A DNA stretch of 64,000 nt from Dryocola clanedunensis subsp. sulfonylureivorans (lineage in GTDB: Bacteria > Pseudomonadota > Gammaproteobacteria > Enterobacterales > Enterobacteriaceae), in the NCBI RefSeq assembly GCF_016756775.1, contig NZ_JAERMU010000019.1, forward strand, positions 1 to 64,000, written 5' to 3'. Under the pieces are notes generated by a model. That model was not told where the DNA came from, searched no databases, and was given only the letters and a program-made list of their open reading frames with translations. Shown piece by piece: positions 29,250 through 38,575 of the stretch; position 1 is the first letter of the stretch; the number at the start of each line of letters is the position of its first letter. The translations under genes were made by a program, and so were the position numbers.

Positions 29250-30622
29250 TAAGTAGCCTTACCGCGCGTATTTTTGCCATCTTCTGGTTGACGTTAGCGT
29301 TAGTACTGATGCTGGTACTGATGCTGCCGAAGCTGGATTCGCGTCAGATGACCGAGCTGATGGAAAATGAGCAGCGTCAAGGCACAATGATAGAGCAGCA
29401 CGTCGAGGCGGAGCTTCAGAACGATCCGCCAAACGACCTGATGTGGTGGCGCCGTTTATTTCGGGCCATCGATAAGTGGGCACCTCCTGGCCAGCGTCTG
29501 CTGCTGGTCACCAGCGAAGGGCGAGTGATTGGCGCCCAGCGCAACGAAATGCAGATTATCCGTAACTTTATCGGCCAGTCTGACAACTCCGATCATCCGC
29601 AAAAGAAAAAGTATGGCCGCGTAGAGCTGGTGGGGCCGTTCTCGGTACGTGACGGGGAAGACAACTACCAGCTCTATCTGATCCGTCCGGCAAGCAGTTC
29701 CCAGTCTGACTTTATCAACCTGCTGTTTGACAGGCCGCTCCTGCTGCTGATTGTCACCATGCTGGTCAGCTCTCCGCTGCTGCTCTGGCTTGCCTGGAGC
29801 CTGGCAAAACCTGCCCGTAAGCTGAAAAATGCTGCCGATGAAGTTGCCCAGGGGAATTTGCGTCAGCATCCGGAGCTGGAATCCGGGCCGCAGGAGTTTC
29901 TTGCCGCTGGGGCCAGCTTTAACCAGATGGTGATGGCGCTCGAAAGAATGATGACGACTCAGCAGCGTCTGCTGTCGGATATCTCTCACGAACTGCGTAC
30001 GCCGCTGACCCGTCTGCAGTTGGGCACCGCCCTGTTGCGTCGTAAGGCCGGAGAAAGCAAAGAGCTGGAGCGTATTGAAACCGAAGCGCAGCGCCTGGAC
30101 GGCATGATTAACGATCTGCTGGTCATGTCCCGCAACCAGCAGAAGAACGCGCTGGCAAGCGAGACGATGAAAGCGAACCAGATCTGGTCAGAAGTGCTGG
30201 ATAACGCCGCCTTCGAAGCCGAGCAGATGGGCAAATCGCTGGAGGTCACCTATCCGCCGGGGCCGTGGCTGCTGTACGGCAACCCGAACTCGCTGGAAAG
30301 CGCGCTGGAAAACATCGTTCGTAACGCCCTGCGCTACTCGCATACGAAAATTGCCGTTAATTTCTCTGTCGATAACCAGGGAATTACCGCAACCGTAGAC
30401 GATGATGGTCCAGGCGTGAGCCCGGAAGACCGCGAACAGATCTTCCGTCCGTTCTACCGTACGGATGAGGCAAGGGACCGTGAGTCTGGCGGTACCGGTT
30501 TAGGCCTCGCCATCGTGGAAACCGCCGTTCAGCAGCACCGTGGCTGGGTGAAAGCCGAAGACAGTCCGCTGGGCGGCCTGAGGCTGGTCATCTGGCTGCC
30601 GCTGTACCACCGCAGCAAGTAA
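29246..30622 (+). CDS. cpxA: Envelope-stress sensor histidine kinase CpxA
   Basis: Inner-membrane sensor kinase/phosphatase for CpxR. 458 residues (E. coli 457). N-terminal span FAIFWLTLALVLMLVLM, periplasmic domain (about 30-163), second span LLLLIVTMLVSSPLLLWLAW, HAMP region, H-box SDISHELRTPLTRLQ with His248, and the ATP-binding N box (IVRNALRYS), D/G boxes DDDGPGV and GGTGLGLAIV. Start at 29246 overlaps the cpxR stop by four bases; upstream in-frame ATG 29198 lies inside cpxR and is rejected. Followed by a terminator and repeat copy B. Confidence 0.98.
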   Translation: MISSLTARIFAIFWLTLALVLMLVLMLPKLDSRQMTELMENEQRQGTMIEQHVEAELQNDPPNDLMWWRRLFRAIDKWAPPGQRLLLVTSEGRVIGAQRNEMQIIRNFIGQSDNSDHPQKKKYGRVELVGPFSVRDGEDNYQLYLIRPASSSQSDFINLLFDRPLLLLIVTMLVSSPLLLWLAWSLAKPARKLKNAADEVAQGNLRQHPELESGPQEFLAAGASFNQMVMALERMMTTQQRLLSDISHELRTPLTRLQLGTALLRRKAGESKELERIETEAQRLDGMINDLLVMSRNQQKNALASETMKANQIWSEVLDNAAFEAEQMGKSLEVTYPPGPWLLYGNPNSLESALENIVRNALRYSHTKIAVNFSVDNQGITATVDDDGPGVSPEDREQIFRPFYRTDEARDRESGGTGLGLAIVETAVQQHRGWVKAEDSPLGGLRLVIWLPLYHRSK

Positions 30623-30630
30623 CGTATCTC

Positions 30631-30653
30631 ACAGGCCCGTTCGGGCCTGTTTT
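30631..30653 (+). terminator. cpxRA terminator
   Basis: ACAGGCCCG-TT-CGGGCCTGT followed by TTT. A 23-bp stretch that recurs with two changes at 30796-30818, on the other side of repeat copy B. Confidence 0.85.
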
Positions 30654-30734
30654 AGATTGCTGACAAAGAAGGAGAAAGCGTGGTTTTTCCTTCTTTGTGA
30701 TGAGCAGGCGAAAATCAATGAATTGATTTTCCTT
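30654..30734 (+). repeat. 81-bp two-hairpin repeat, copy B
   Basis: Inverted relative to copy A (20000-20080), with three differences in 81 bases. One difference lies in the long stem and turns an A-T into a G-T, which would pair as G-U in RNA. It lies between the cpxA terminator and trmL. A small open frame starting MLTKKEKAWFF is created by the repeat in both places and I do not accept it as a gene. Confidence 0.85.
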
Positions 30735-30867
30735 GTTATTTATTCGGTGAGATCTTTGCGAAAGTCATTCGCTTTAAGTTTGTCATCTGTCTGCAACAGG
30801 TCAGTTCGGGCCTGTTTTCCTTCTCGCCACAAATTGCTATTCTGCGCCCCTTGTCTTAGGGGGCTGT

Positions 30868-31341
30868 ATGCTGAATATCGTATTGTTTGAACCTGAAATC
30901 CCGCCGAATACCGGCAACATCATCCGTCTTTGTGCTAACACCGGCTTCCGGCTGCATATTATCGAGCCAACGGGGTTTGGCTGGGATGATAAACGGTTGC
31001 GCCGTGCCGGGCTGGATTATCACGAGTTCGCTGCCGTGAACCGCCATACAAATTACACTGCATTTCTGGAAGCGGAAAACCCTCATCGCCTGTTCGCCTT
31101 AACGACGAAGGGAACGCCCGCTCACAGTGCCGTCAGCTATCAGGACGGGGACTATCTGATCTTCGGGCCGGAAACCCGTGGGCTGCCAGCTGCTATCCTG
31201 GATGCGCTGCCGCCGGGACAAAAAATTCGAATTCCGATGATGCCGGACAGCCGCAGCATGAACCTGTCTAATGCGGTGTCGGTGGTGGTGTACGAAGCGT
31301 GGCGCCAGCTTGGTTATCCAGGCGCCGTGCTGAGAAGCTAA
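30868..31341 (+). CDS. trmL: tRNA (cytidine/uridine-34-2'-O)-methyltransferase TrmL
   Basis: SPOUT-class methyltransferase that 2'-O-methylates the wobble base of tRNA-Leu isoacceptors. 157 residues as in E. coli YibK. Characteristic segments [18 protein letters not shown] at the N-terminus, FGPETRGLP and the knot region [26 protein letters not shown] at the C-terminus. Its stop overlaps the convergent cysE stop by four bases. In E. coli it follows the lld operon; here it follows cpxA. Confidence 0.97.
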   Translation: MLNIVLFEPEIPPNTGNIIRLCANTGFRLHIIEPTGFGWDDKRLRRAGLDYHEFAAVNRHTNYTAFLEAENPHRLFALTTKGTPAHSAVSYQDGDYLIFGPETRGLPAAILDALPPGQKIRIPMMPDSRSMNLSNAVSVVVYEAWRQLGYPGAVLRS

Positions 31342-32159
31342 ATTCCGTCGCCGTACTCAAAGCCGCCGTTGGCACCGTTGAAGTGCTGATCCATGTCGAT
31401 GGCGGGCTTGTCGCTCTCCGGTTTACCGACGATGCGAGCAGGCACGCCAGCAGCGGTTGTATGCGGCGGGACCGGCTGTAGCACCACGGAACCTGCGCCA
31501 ATCTTCGCCCCCCGCCCGACCTCGATATTGCCGAGGATTTTCGCCCCGGCGCCAATCATCACCCCTTCACGGATCTTCGGATGGCGGTCGCCGCTGGTTT
31601 TGCCGGTACCGCCGAGGGTGACCGATTGCAGAATCGACACGTCGTTTTCGACGATGGCCGTTTCACCAATTACGATGCCCGTGGCGTGGTCGAGCATTAT
31701 CCCGCAGCCAATTTTTGCCGCCGGGTGGATATCGACCTGAAAGGAGACGGAAACCTGGTTTTGCAGGAAAATAGCCAGCGCCCGGCGCCCCTCGTTCCAC
31801 AGCCAGTGGCCGATACGATAAGCCTGAAGCGCATGAAAACCCTTCAGGTAAAGCAAGGGGGTGGAATATTTGTCCACGGCCGGGTCACGGGTGCGGACGG
31901 CCTGAATATCGCAGGCGGCGGAAGCAACTAACTGTGGCTCTGCCGCATAGGCTTCTTCCACGACTTCACGAATGGCGATGGCGGGCATGATCGAAGAGGC
32001 CAGCTTGTTAGCCAGCATATAGCTAAGGGCGCTGCCCAGATTTTCATGTTTGAGGAGAGTTGCGTGGTAAAAACTGGCCAACATTGGTTCACAATCGGCA
32101 AGCGCTCGCGCTTCGGCTTTAATGTTGTTCCACACCAGATCCAGTTCTTCAGACGACAT
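31338..32159 (-). CDS. cysE: Serine O-acetyltransferase
   Basis: First enzyme of cysteine synthesis, making O-acetylserine from serine and acetyl-CoA; forms the cysteine synthase complex with CysK. 273 residues as in E. coli. Helical N-terminal domain, then a left-handed beta helix of hexapeptide repeats ([24 protein letters not shown] onward is the active region with His158 and Asp143 by family numbering). The C-terminal tail ends GDGI, whose Ile inserts into CysK. Downstream of gpsA in the secB-gpsA-cysE cluster. Confidence 0.98.
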   Translation of the reverse strand: MSSEELDLVWNNIKAEARALADCEPMLASFYHATLLKHENLGSALSYMLANKLASSIMPAIAIREVVEEAYAAEPQLVASAACDIQAVRTRDPAVDKYSTPLLYLKGFHALQAYRIGHWLWNEGRRALAIFLQNQVSVSFQVDIHPAAKIGCGIMLDHATGIVIGETAIVENDVSILQSVTLGGTGKTSGDRHPKIREGVMIGAGAKILGNIEVGRGAKIGAGSVVLQPVPPHTTAAGVPARIVGKPESDKPAIDMDQHFNGANGGFEYGDGI

Positions 32160-32249
32160 TGCTCTCTCCAGACAGAAAACAGCGCCCGGCGCAGGATGAC
32201 CGGGGCGCTTCAGTTTTGCGGTTGCATTGTTCCCTCAGGTGCAACTGTG

Positions 32250-33269
32250 TCAGTTGCCGCTTCGTTCATCCTTGCGGGTTCTACCAAGCAGCGTTAATGC
32301 TGCCTCGCGAGCGTTTTTTCCGCAATATAATACCTGATAAATTTCCTCGGTTATTGGCATTTCGACACCCACCCGCGCAGCAAGCTCGCGGACTTCTTTG
32401 GTGTTGCGATAGCCTTCAACCACCTGGCCGATTTTTTCCTGCGCCAAATCCACGTCCGCCCCCTGCCCCAGCATCATGCCGAAACGACGGTTACGTGACT
32501 GATTATCGGTACAGGTCAGCACCAGATCGCCCAGGCCGGCCATACCCATGAAGGTTTCCGGTGAGGCACCCAGCGCACTGCCAAGACGAGTCATTTCCGC
32601 CAGACCACGCGTGATCAGCGCCGTACGGGCGTTAGCCCCAAAGCCGATGCCGTCTGACATCCCCGCGCCAATCGCAATGACGTTTTTCACAGCGCCGCCG
32701 AGCTGCACGCCGATGAAATCCGGATTGCTGTAAACGCGGAAGCTTTTGCCGCAGTGCAGCAGGTGCTGGAGGTCATCAGCAAAGGTGTCGTCTGTCGCCG
32801 CCAGAGAAATGGCCGTAGGTAGCCCGGCAGCCAGCTCTTTTGCAAAGGTTGGGCCAGAGATCACCGCCAGTGGCACGCTATCGCCTAAAGCTTCCCGAGC
32901 AACATCCTGCAGTAACCGACCGGTTTCTGCTTCCAGCCCTTTCGTCGCCCAAACCACGCGCGCATCAGCACGCATCAGAGGTTTTATCTGGCGCAGCACC
33001 TGTCCGAAGACATGGCTTGGCACCACCACCAGAATATTACGGCTGGCAGAGAGCGCGGTGGCCAAATCGGTTTCAAGATGGAGCGTGTCCGGGAAGGGAA
33101 CGTCGGGAAGGAACGCAGCATTACAGCGGTCGGCCAGCAAGGTCGCGATATGTTTTGGGTCATGACCCCACAGCACGACGTGGTGGCCATTTCTTGCCAG
33201 AGTGATGGCAAGAGCGGTGCCGTAAGAGCCGGCACCGATCACAGTCATTGAAACATTAACGCTGTTCAT
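32250..33269 (-). CDS. gpsA: Glycerol-3-phosphate dehydrogenase [NAD(P)+]
   Basis: Biosynthetic enzyme reducing dihydroxyacetone phosphate to sn-glycerol 3-phosphate for phospholipids. 339 residues, as in E. coli. N-terminal dinucleotide motif [20 protein letters not shown], central [18 protein letters not shown], and catalytic Lys region [17 protein letters not shown] near 195. ATG overlaps the secB stop as TGATG, so translation is coupled to secB. Confidence 0.98.
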   Translation of the reverse strand: MNSVNVSMTVIGAGSYGTALAITLARNGHHVVLWGHDPKHIATLLADRCNAAFLPDVPFPDTLHLETDLATALSASRNILVVVPSHVFGQVLRQIKPLMRADARVVWATKGLEAETGRLLQDVAREALGDSVPLAVISGPTFAKELAAGLPTAISLAATDDTFADDLQHLLHCGKSFRVYSNPDFIGVQLGGAVKNVIAIGAGMSDGIGFGANARTALITRGLAEMTRLGSALGASPETFMGMAGLGDLVLTCTDNQSRNRRFGMMLGQGADVDLAQEKIGQVVEGYRNTKEVRELAARVGVEMPITEEIYQVLYCGKNAREAALTLLGRTRKDERSGN

Positions 33270-33736
33270 CAGGCATCCTGATGGTTTTCAGCACCTTCGC
33301 CAGATTGCTGTTCCAGATAGCTCATGAACAGTGCATCAAAGTTTACCGGAGCAAGGTTCAGCTGCGGGAAGGTACCACGAGAAACCAGGCTAGTGATTGC
33401 TTCGCGTGCATACGGGAACAGAATGTTCGGGCAGTACGCACCCAGGCAGTGTGCCATTTGCGTGCCTTCGATACCGCCGATGGAGAAGATGCCTGCCTGC
33501 TGAACTTCGCACAGGAACGCAGTGTCTTCGCCCAGAGTTGCGGTCACGGTGACACGCAGTACAACTTCATATACGTCGTCTGCCAGCTGGCTGGAAGCCG
33601 TATCCAGATCCAGTTTAACTTCTGGCTGCCAGTCTTTCTGGAAGACGTGCGGTGCATTTGGCGCTTCAAAAGAGATGTCTTTGGTGTATACGCGCTGAAT
33701 CTGGAAAGCCATTTCGGTGTTGTTTTGTTCTGACAT
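33269..33736 (-). CDS. secB: Protein-export chaperone SecB
   Basis: Tetrameric cytoplasmic chaperone that keeps preproteins unfolded and delivers them to SecA. 155 residues (E. coli 155). Family start with [19 protein letters not shown] and the C-terminal SecA-binding region are present. Operon with grxC upstream and gpsA downstream. AAGGGTTTATATCA precedes the ATG. Confidence 0.98.
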   Translation of the reverse strand: MSEQNNTEMAFQIQRVYTKDISFEAPNAPHVFQKDWQPEVKLDLDTASSQLADDVYEVVLRVTVTATLGEDTAFLCEVQQAGIFSIGGIEGTQMAHCLGAYCPNILFPYAREAITSLVSRGTFPQLNLAPVNFDALFMSYLEQQSGEGAENHQDA

Positions 33737-33799
33737 TGATATAAACCCTTAAAAAATTAATACGTCCTTAAATCCGTCATTAACGGCAGACAAACTTCG

Positions 33800-34051
33800 C
33801 TATCGCAGCAGAGAATCGAGTCCACCACGTGCATCAAGCGCATACAAGTCATCACAGCCGCCAATGTGCTGTGCGTCAATAAAAATCTGCGGCACCGTAG
33901 TCCGGCCACTGCGTTTGATCATCTCTTCACGTTTGATGGCATCGCCATCAATCGGTAATTCCTGGAAAGCCACCCCTTTGCTGTTAAGCAGGTCTTTTGC
34001 ACGGTGGCAAAACGGGCAGGTTGCTTTGGTATAGATTTCGATATTCGCCAT
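33800..34051 (-). CDS. grxC: Glutaredoxin 3
   Basis: 83-residue dithiol glutaredoxin with active site CPFC at residues 12-15, the cis-proline TVPQIFID and the GG(C)DDL glutathione-binding turn. Reduces glutathione mixed disulfides and ribonucleotide reductase. Lies between yibN and secB and is probably cotranscribed with them. Confidence 0.97.
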   Translation of the reverse strand: MANIEIYTKATCPFCHRAKDLLNSKGVAFQELPIDGDAIKREEMIKRSGRTTVPQIFIDAQHIGGCDDLYALDARGGLDSLLR

Positions 34052-34075
34052 GGCTCACCTCAGAATAGATGCAGA

Positions 34076-34507
34076 TTATTTACCGCGTACCAGCGGCAGG
34101 TTGTCACCACTCCAGCCAGCGATGCCTTCTTTAAGCAAGGTAACCTGTTCGAAGCCAGCTTTAATCAGCAGCTGCGCTGATTCCTGCGATGTCACACCAT
34201 TGCCACAAACCACGATAACAGGCTTGGCTTTGTGCTTTTCAAGCTCGCCGAAGTTGCCGCTTTTAATCTCATTTGTCAGCACGTTCAGAGAGTTAGCGAT
34301 ATGGCCTTTACGATAGTCGTCACGTTGACGCACATCAACCACAACAGCATCCTCTTTATTGATTAAGCGCGTGGCTTCACCACGGGTAATCACCTTAACC
34401 TTTGAGGTTAATCCTTTGAAGGTCATAACAAGCACGGCGGCCAGTAAACCAACCCACGCCAGACTAAGTATGGGATGGCGACCAACGAATTGCATAATTT
34501 CTTGCAT
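34076..34507 (-). CDS. yibN: Membrane-anchored rhodanese-domain protein YibN
   Basis: 143 residues: N-terminal hydrophobic anchor ([20 protein letters not shown]) and a rhodanese domain ([24 protein letters not shown] to the end). The active-site loop begins with Cys in [11 protein letters not shown]. Start [12 protein letters not shown] at 34507 is the family N-terminus; 24 upstream in-frame codons are rejected. First gene of the yibN-grxC-secB-gpsA-cysE group. Physiological role unsettled. Confidence 0.93.
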   Translation of the reverse strand: MQEIMQFVGRHPILSLAWVGLLAAVLVMTFKGLTSKVKVITRGEATRLINKEDAVVVDVRQRDDYRKGHIANSLNVLTNEIKSGNFGELEKHKAKPVIVVCGNGVTSQESAQLLIKAGFEQVTLLKEGIAGWSGDNLPLVRGK

Positions 34508-34757
34508 GGGGGGTAATAACTCCCGACTGAGTAAAGATGAAAAAAACCAGGCAAGGAGTATACCTTCGCATTGCGGCAATTACAGCCAGTCAGCATGATG
34601 TATTGTGGATTCTGCGTACTGTTACGAAAAAAATGCCCTTCATAGCTAAAAACCTGTCACGATCACACCCGTTTCTTTGATCTTCTGCGGCTATTTTTTT
34701 GTGATGGCTGTAGTAAAATTACGCAAATTTTTTATCTTTGACTTAGAGGTTCTTGCA

Positions 34758-36305
34758 ATGTCGGTGACGAAAAAACCTATGGTTCTGGTGATTCTGGATG
34801 GATATGGCCATCGCGAAGAGCAGCAGGATAATGCCATTCTGAATGCTAAAACCCCGGTTATGGATAACCTGTGGAACCAACACCCACACACTCTGATTAA
34901 CGCCTCGGGTCTGGAAGTTGGTCTGCCTGACGGGCAGATGGGTAACTCTGAAGTCGGTCACGTCAACCTCGGCGCTGGCCGTATTGTTTATCAGGACCTG
35001 ACTCGCCTGGACGTTGAAATTAAAGAACGTACTTTCTTTGCCAACCCGGTTCTGACCGCAGCGGTAGACAAAGCTGTTGCCGCTGGCAAAGCGGTTCACA
35101 TCATGGGTCTGGCTTCCGCGGGCGGCGTGCACAGCCATGAAGAGCACATCCTTGCGATGATCGAACTGGCAGCCGAGCGCGGTGCAAAAGCAATCTATCT
35201 GCATGCCTTCCTGGATGGTCGCGACACCCCGCCTCGCAGCGCTGAATCTTCGCTGAAGAAATTCGCGGATAAATTTGCAGCTCTGGGTAAAGGCCGCGTG
35301 GCATCCATTATTGGCCGTTACTTCGCAATGGACCGTGATAACCGCTGGGATCGTGTTGAGCTGGCTTACGACCTGATGACTCAGGCCAAAGGCGAATATC
35401 AGGCGGCAACCGCTGTTGCCGGCCTGGAAGCGGCTTACGCGCGCGATGAAAACGACGAATTCGTTAAACCAACCGTGATCCGTGCTGAAGGTGAAGCTGA
35501 GGCTGTCATGAACGACGGCGATGCACTGATCTTCATGAACTTCCGTGCTGACCGCGCTCGTCAGATAACTCGTGCTTTTGTTAATGCAGATTTTGACGGT
35601 TTTGCCCGTAAGAAAGTGGTTAACTTCGGCGACTTCATCATGCTGACCGAATATGCAGCAGACATCAAAACAGCATGCGCTTACCCACCAGCTTCCCTGA
35701 CCAACACCTTCGGTGAGTGGATGGCGAAACATGACAAAACCCAGCTGCGCATTTCCGAAACTGAAAAATACGCTCACGTGACCTTCTTCTACAACGGTGG
35801 CGTTGAAGAGCCGTTTGCTGGTGAAGACCGCATTCTGATCAATTCGCCGAAAGTAGCGACTTATGACCTGCAACCGGAAATGAGTTCTGCGGAATTGACT
35901 GAAAAATTACTGGCGGCTATCAACAGCGGCAAGTATGACACCATCATTTGTAACTATCCGAATGGTGACATGGTCGGCCATACCGGCGTTTACGAAGCGG
36001 CAATTTCGGCAGTTGAAGCGCTGGATAACTGCATCGCGCAGGTCGTTTCTGCTGTTGAAAATACCGGCGGACAGCTGCTGATCACCGCGGACCACGGCAA
36101 TGCAGAGCAGATGCGTGACCCGGCAACAGGTCAGGCTCATACCGCGCACACCAGCCTGCCGGTTCCGTTGATCTACATTGGCGATCGCGGCGTGAAAGCG
36201 GTAGAAGGCGGCAAGCTTTCTGATATCGCGCCAACCATGCTGAGCCTGATGGGCATGGAAATCCCGCAAGAGATGACTGGCAAGCCGCTGTTCATCGTGG
36301 AATAA
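34758..36305 (+). CDS. gpmM: Phosphoglycerate mutase, 2,3-bisphosphoglycerate-independent
   Basis: Mn-dependent mutase interconverting 3- and 2-phosphoglycerate. 515 residues (E. coli 514). Alkaline-phosphatase superfamily metal motifs: [12 protein letters not shown] (Asp near residue 14), phosphoserine in [16 protein letters not shown] (about residue 64), and the C-terminal [11 protein letters not shown] and [10 protein letters not shown]. Start at 34758 gives [17 protein letters not shown]; 27 upstream in-frame codons would form an unlikely N-terminus. First gene of gpmM-envC-yibQ. Confidence 0.98.
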   Translation: MSVTKKPMVLVILDGYGHREEQQDNAILNAKTPVMDNLWNQHPHTLINASGLEVGLPDGQMGNSEVGHVNLGAGRIVYQDLTRLDVEIKERTFFANPVLTAAVDKAVAAGKAVHIMGLASAGGVHSHEEHILAMIELAAERGAKAIYLHAFLDGRDTPPRSAESSLKKFADKFAALGKGRVASIIGRYFAMDRDNRWDRVELAYDLMTQAKGEYQAATAVAGLEAAYARDENDEFVKPTVIRAEGEAEAVMNDGDALIFMNFRADRARQITRAFVNADFDGFARKKVVNFGDFIMLTEYAADIKTACAYPPASLTNTFGEWMAKHDKTQLRISETEKYAHVTFFYNGGVEEPFAGEDRILINSPKVATYDLQPEMSSAELTEKLLAAINSGKYDTIICNYPNGDMVGHTGVYEAAISAVEALDNCIAQVVSAVENTGGQLLITADHGNAEQMRDPATGQAHTAHTSLPVPLIYIGDRGVKAVEGGKLSDIAPTMLSLMGMEIPQEMTGKPLFIVE

Positions 36306-36338
36306 TCCCTCCCCATGAGGGGAAAGGCGATTTTTTCA

Positions 36339-37598
36339 ATGACATGGGCCACGAAACCGAAACGGTTGTCCGTCAGGCCCATTTTCTACGCCAGCGTGCT
36401 TAGCGCTGGCGTATTGTTATGCCCTTTGTCCAGCCATGCGGACGACAGCGCCCAGCTAAAATCAATCCAGCAGGATATTGCGGCTAAAGAACGAGCTGTA
36501 CGTCAACAGCAACAGCAACGCGCAACGCTGCTTGCCCAATTAAAAACGCAGGAACAGGCGATTGCTCAAGCAAGCCGCAAGCTGCACGATACGCAAAACA
36601 CCCTCGCAACGCTAAATCAGCAAATCGACACCATGAATGCTTCACTGATGAAGCTGCAAAAACAGCAGGCCGTTCAGGAGCGTAACCTGGCCGCCCAGCT
36701 TGATGCAGCCTTTCGTCAGGGTCAGCACACCGGTATCCAGCTCATTCTTAGTGGTGAAGAGAGCCAGCGCGGTCAGCGCTTACAGGCCTATTTTGGTTAT
36801 CTGAACGCCGCGCGTCAGGAAACCATTGCTCAACTGAAGCAAACCAAAGCGGAAGTTGACGAGCAAAAAGCAACCCTCGAAGCGAAGCAGACCGAACAGC
36901 AAACGCTGCTGTACGATCAGCAAGCCCAACAGGCTAAGCTGCAGGATGCCCGCGATCAGCGTAAGAAAACCCTCGCAACGCTGGAGTCATCAATTCAGCA
37001 GGATCAGCAGAAGCTCGGCGAGATGCGTCAGAACGAATCCCGCCTGCAAAACCAAATTTCTCGTGCCGCCGCCGCTGCCAAAGCGCGTGCAGAAAAAGAG
37101 GCTCGCGAAGCAGAAGCGGTTAAATCACGTCAGAAAACTGCAGCCAGCAAAGGCAGCACATACAAACCAACCGAATCAGAACGTTCATTAATTTCCCGTA
37201 CCGGCGGTCTTGGCGCCCCACGCGGGCAGGCTTACTGGCCAGTCCGCGGCTCTTTGCTGCATCGTTATGGCGAACAGCTGCAGGGTGAACTACGTTGGAA
37301 AGGTATCGTTATCGCCGCCAGTGAAGGCAAAGAAGTAAGAGCCATCGCTGACGGACGTGTGATTCTTGCCGACTGGTTACAAGGTTACGGCCTGGTCGTG
37401 GTCGTTGAACATGGTAAAGGCGATATGAGCTTATACGGCTACAATCAGAGTGCGCTTGTCAGCGTAGGCACTCAGGTCAAAGCCGGTCAACCCATCGCGC
37501 TGGTGGGTAACAGTGGTGGTCAGGGCCGCCCGTCACTCTATTTCGAAATTCGTCGCCAGGGCCAGGCAGTCAATCCACAACCGTGGTTGGGAAGATAA
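36339..37598 (+). CDS. envC: Murein hydrolase activator EnvC
   Basis: Periplasmic septal factor that activates amidases AmiA and AmiB under FtsEX control. 419 residues as in E. coli. Signal peptide (RPIFYASVLSAGVLLCPLSSHA), long coiled coil about 40-270 rich in Gln, Lys and Ala, and a C-terminal degenerate LytM (M23) domain from about residue 300 (AYWPVRGSLLHRYGEQL to NPQPWLGR) that lacks a complete zinc site. Start at 36339 chosen for the family N-terminus. 33 nt after gpmM and 3 nt before yibQ. Confidence 0.97.
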   Translation: MTWATKPKRLSVRPIFYASVLSAGVLLCPLSSHADDSAQLKSIQQDIAAKERAVRQQQQQRATLLAQLKTQEQAIAQASRKLHDTQNTLATLNQQIDTMNASLMKLQKQQAVQERNLAAQLDAAFRQGQHTGIQLILSGEESQRGQRLQAYFGYLNAARQETIAQLKQTKAEVDEQKATLEAKQTEQQTLLYDQQAQQAKLQDARDQRKKTLATLESSIQQDQQKLGEMRQNESRLQNQISRAAAAAKARAEKEAREAEAVKSRQKTAASKGSTYKPTESERSLISRTGGLGAPRGQAYWPVRGSLLHRYGEQLQGELRWKGIVIAASEGKEVRAIADGRVILADWLQGYGLVVVVEHGKGDMSLYGYNQSALVSVGTQVKAGQPIALVGNSGGQGRPSLYFEIRRQGQAVNPQPWLGR

Positions 37599-37601
37599 GT
37601 T

Positions 37602-38540
37602 TTGCTTCAATTTCGTCACGTTGTCTCCTCGCTCGCCTGCGCTCTGGCGCTGGCAACTCCCGTTTATGCCGGCAAGCTGGCGATCGTGATAGATGATTTC
37701 GGCTATCGTCCTCATCAGGAAAACCAGGTTATCGCCCTGCCTGCCAATATTTCCGTCGCCGTATTGCCCAACGCACCGCATTCCCGCGAAATGGCAACCA
37801 AAGCGCACAACGCTGGCCATGAAGTGCTAATCCATCTTCCGATGGCACCGCTTAGCAAGCAGCCGCTGGAAAAAGATACCCTTCGTCCGGATATGAGTAG
37901 CGCTGAAATAGAGCGAATTATTCGGGAGGCGGTGAATAAAGTGCCTTACGCGGTGGGTCTGAACAACCATATGGGAAGCGCCATGACTTCCAGCTTGTTT
38001 GGCATGCAGAAAGTGATGCAGTCGCTGGATCAGTACAACCTTTACTTCCTCGACAGCGTAACCATCGGCAACAGCCAGTCAATGCGCGCCGCAGCGGGAA
38101 CTAAGGTCAAGGTTATCAAGCGCAAGGTATTCCTCGACGACAAGCAGAATGAAGCTGACATCCGCGTGCAGTTCAATCGTGCTGTAGCCCTGGCACGACG
38201 TAACGGCTCTGCTATCGCTATCGGTCATCCTCACCCCACTACCGTACGAGTACTGCAGCAGATGGTTTATAACCTACCGCCAGATATCACTCTGGTGCGC
38301 CCAAGCAGTCTGCTGAATGAACCGCAGGTGGATACGTCCAGACCGAATAATACGGTGCCGGGTAAACCAGCAGAGCAGCCGCGTAATCCGTTCAGGGGCG
38401 TAAAACTCTGCAAGCCGAAGAAACCGCTGGAGCCAGTACACGCTACGACCTATTTCGCGGTACTCAGTGACAGTATCGGAGAGAGCACGCTAGTGAAGTA
38501 CATGAAAAATCAATGGCAGGGTTGGGGACAAGTACGATAA
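37602..38540 (+). CDS. yibQ: Divergent polysaccharide deacetylase family protein YibQ
   Basis: Secreted protein of 312 residues with a TTG start (37602) giving MLQFRHVVSSLACALALATPVYAG, a signal peptide. The mature part starts KLAIVIDDFGYRPHQENQV and contains NNHMGSAMTS and AIGHPHPTTV, the divergent polysaccharide deacetylase (DUF610) motifs. Begins 3 nt after envC, so it is translationally linked to it and probably works in the cell envelope. Substrate unknown. Confidence 0.93.
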   Translation: MLQFRHVVSSLACALALATPVYAGKLAIVIDDFGYRPHQENQVIALPANISVAVLPNAPHSREMATKAHNAGHEVLIHLPMAPLSKQPLEKDTLRPDMSSAEIERIIREAVNKVPYAVGLNNHMGSAMTSSLFGMQKVMQSLDQYNLYFLDSVTIGNSQSMRAAAGTKVKVIKRKVFLDDKQNEADIRVQFNRAVALARRNGSAIAIGHPHPTTVRVLQQMVYNLPPDITLVRPSSLLNEPQVDTSRPNNTVPGKPAEQPRNPFRGVKLCKPKKPLEPVHATTYFAVLSDSIGESTLVKYMKNQWQGWGQVR

Positions 38541-38546
38541 AAGAAG

Positions 38547-38570
38547 GGCTGTCGGGGTCAACCGACAGCC
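38547..38570. terminator. Terminator between yibQ and waaH
   Basis: GGCTGTCGG-GGTCAA-CCGACAGCC is a perfect 9-bp stem between the convergent genes; only a weak T-run follows. Confidence 0.7.
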
Positions 38571-38575
38571 TGGCT

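Noticed and set aside
30657-30890. Small open frame starting MLTKKEKAWFF, also found at 19877-20077 on minus
   Set aside because: The shared peptide is produced only by the 81-bp DNA repeat, the two frames diverge right after it, and the base pattern is that of paired hairpins and not of coding sequence.
34743-35873. 376-codon open frame antisense to gpmM
   Set aside because: gpmM is a certain gene in a highly expressed, codon-biased frame; such bias often leaves the opposite strand free of stops. The antisense product shows no family features.
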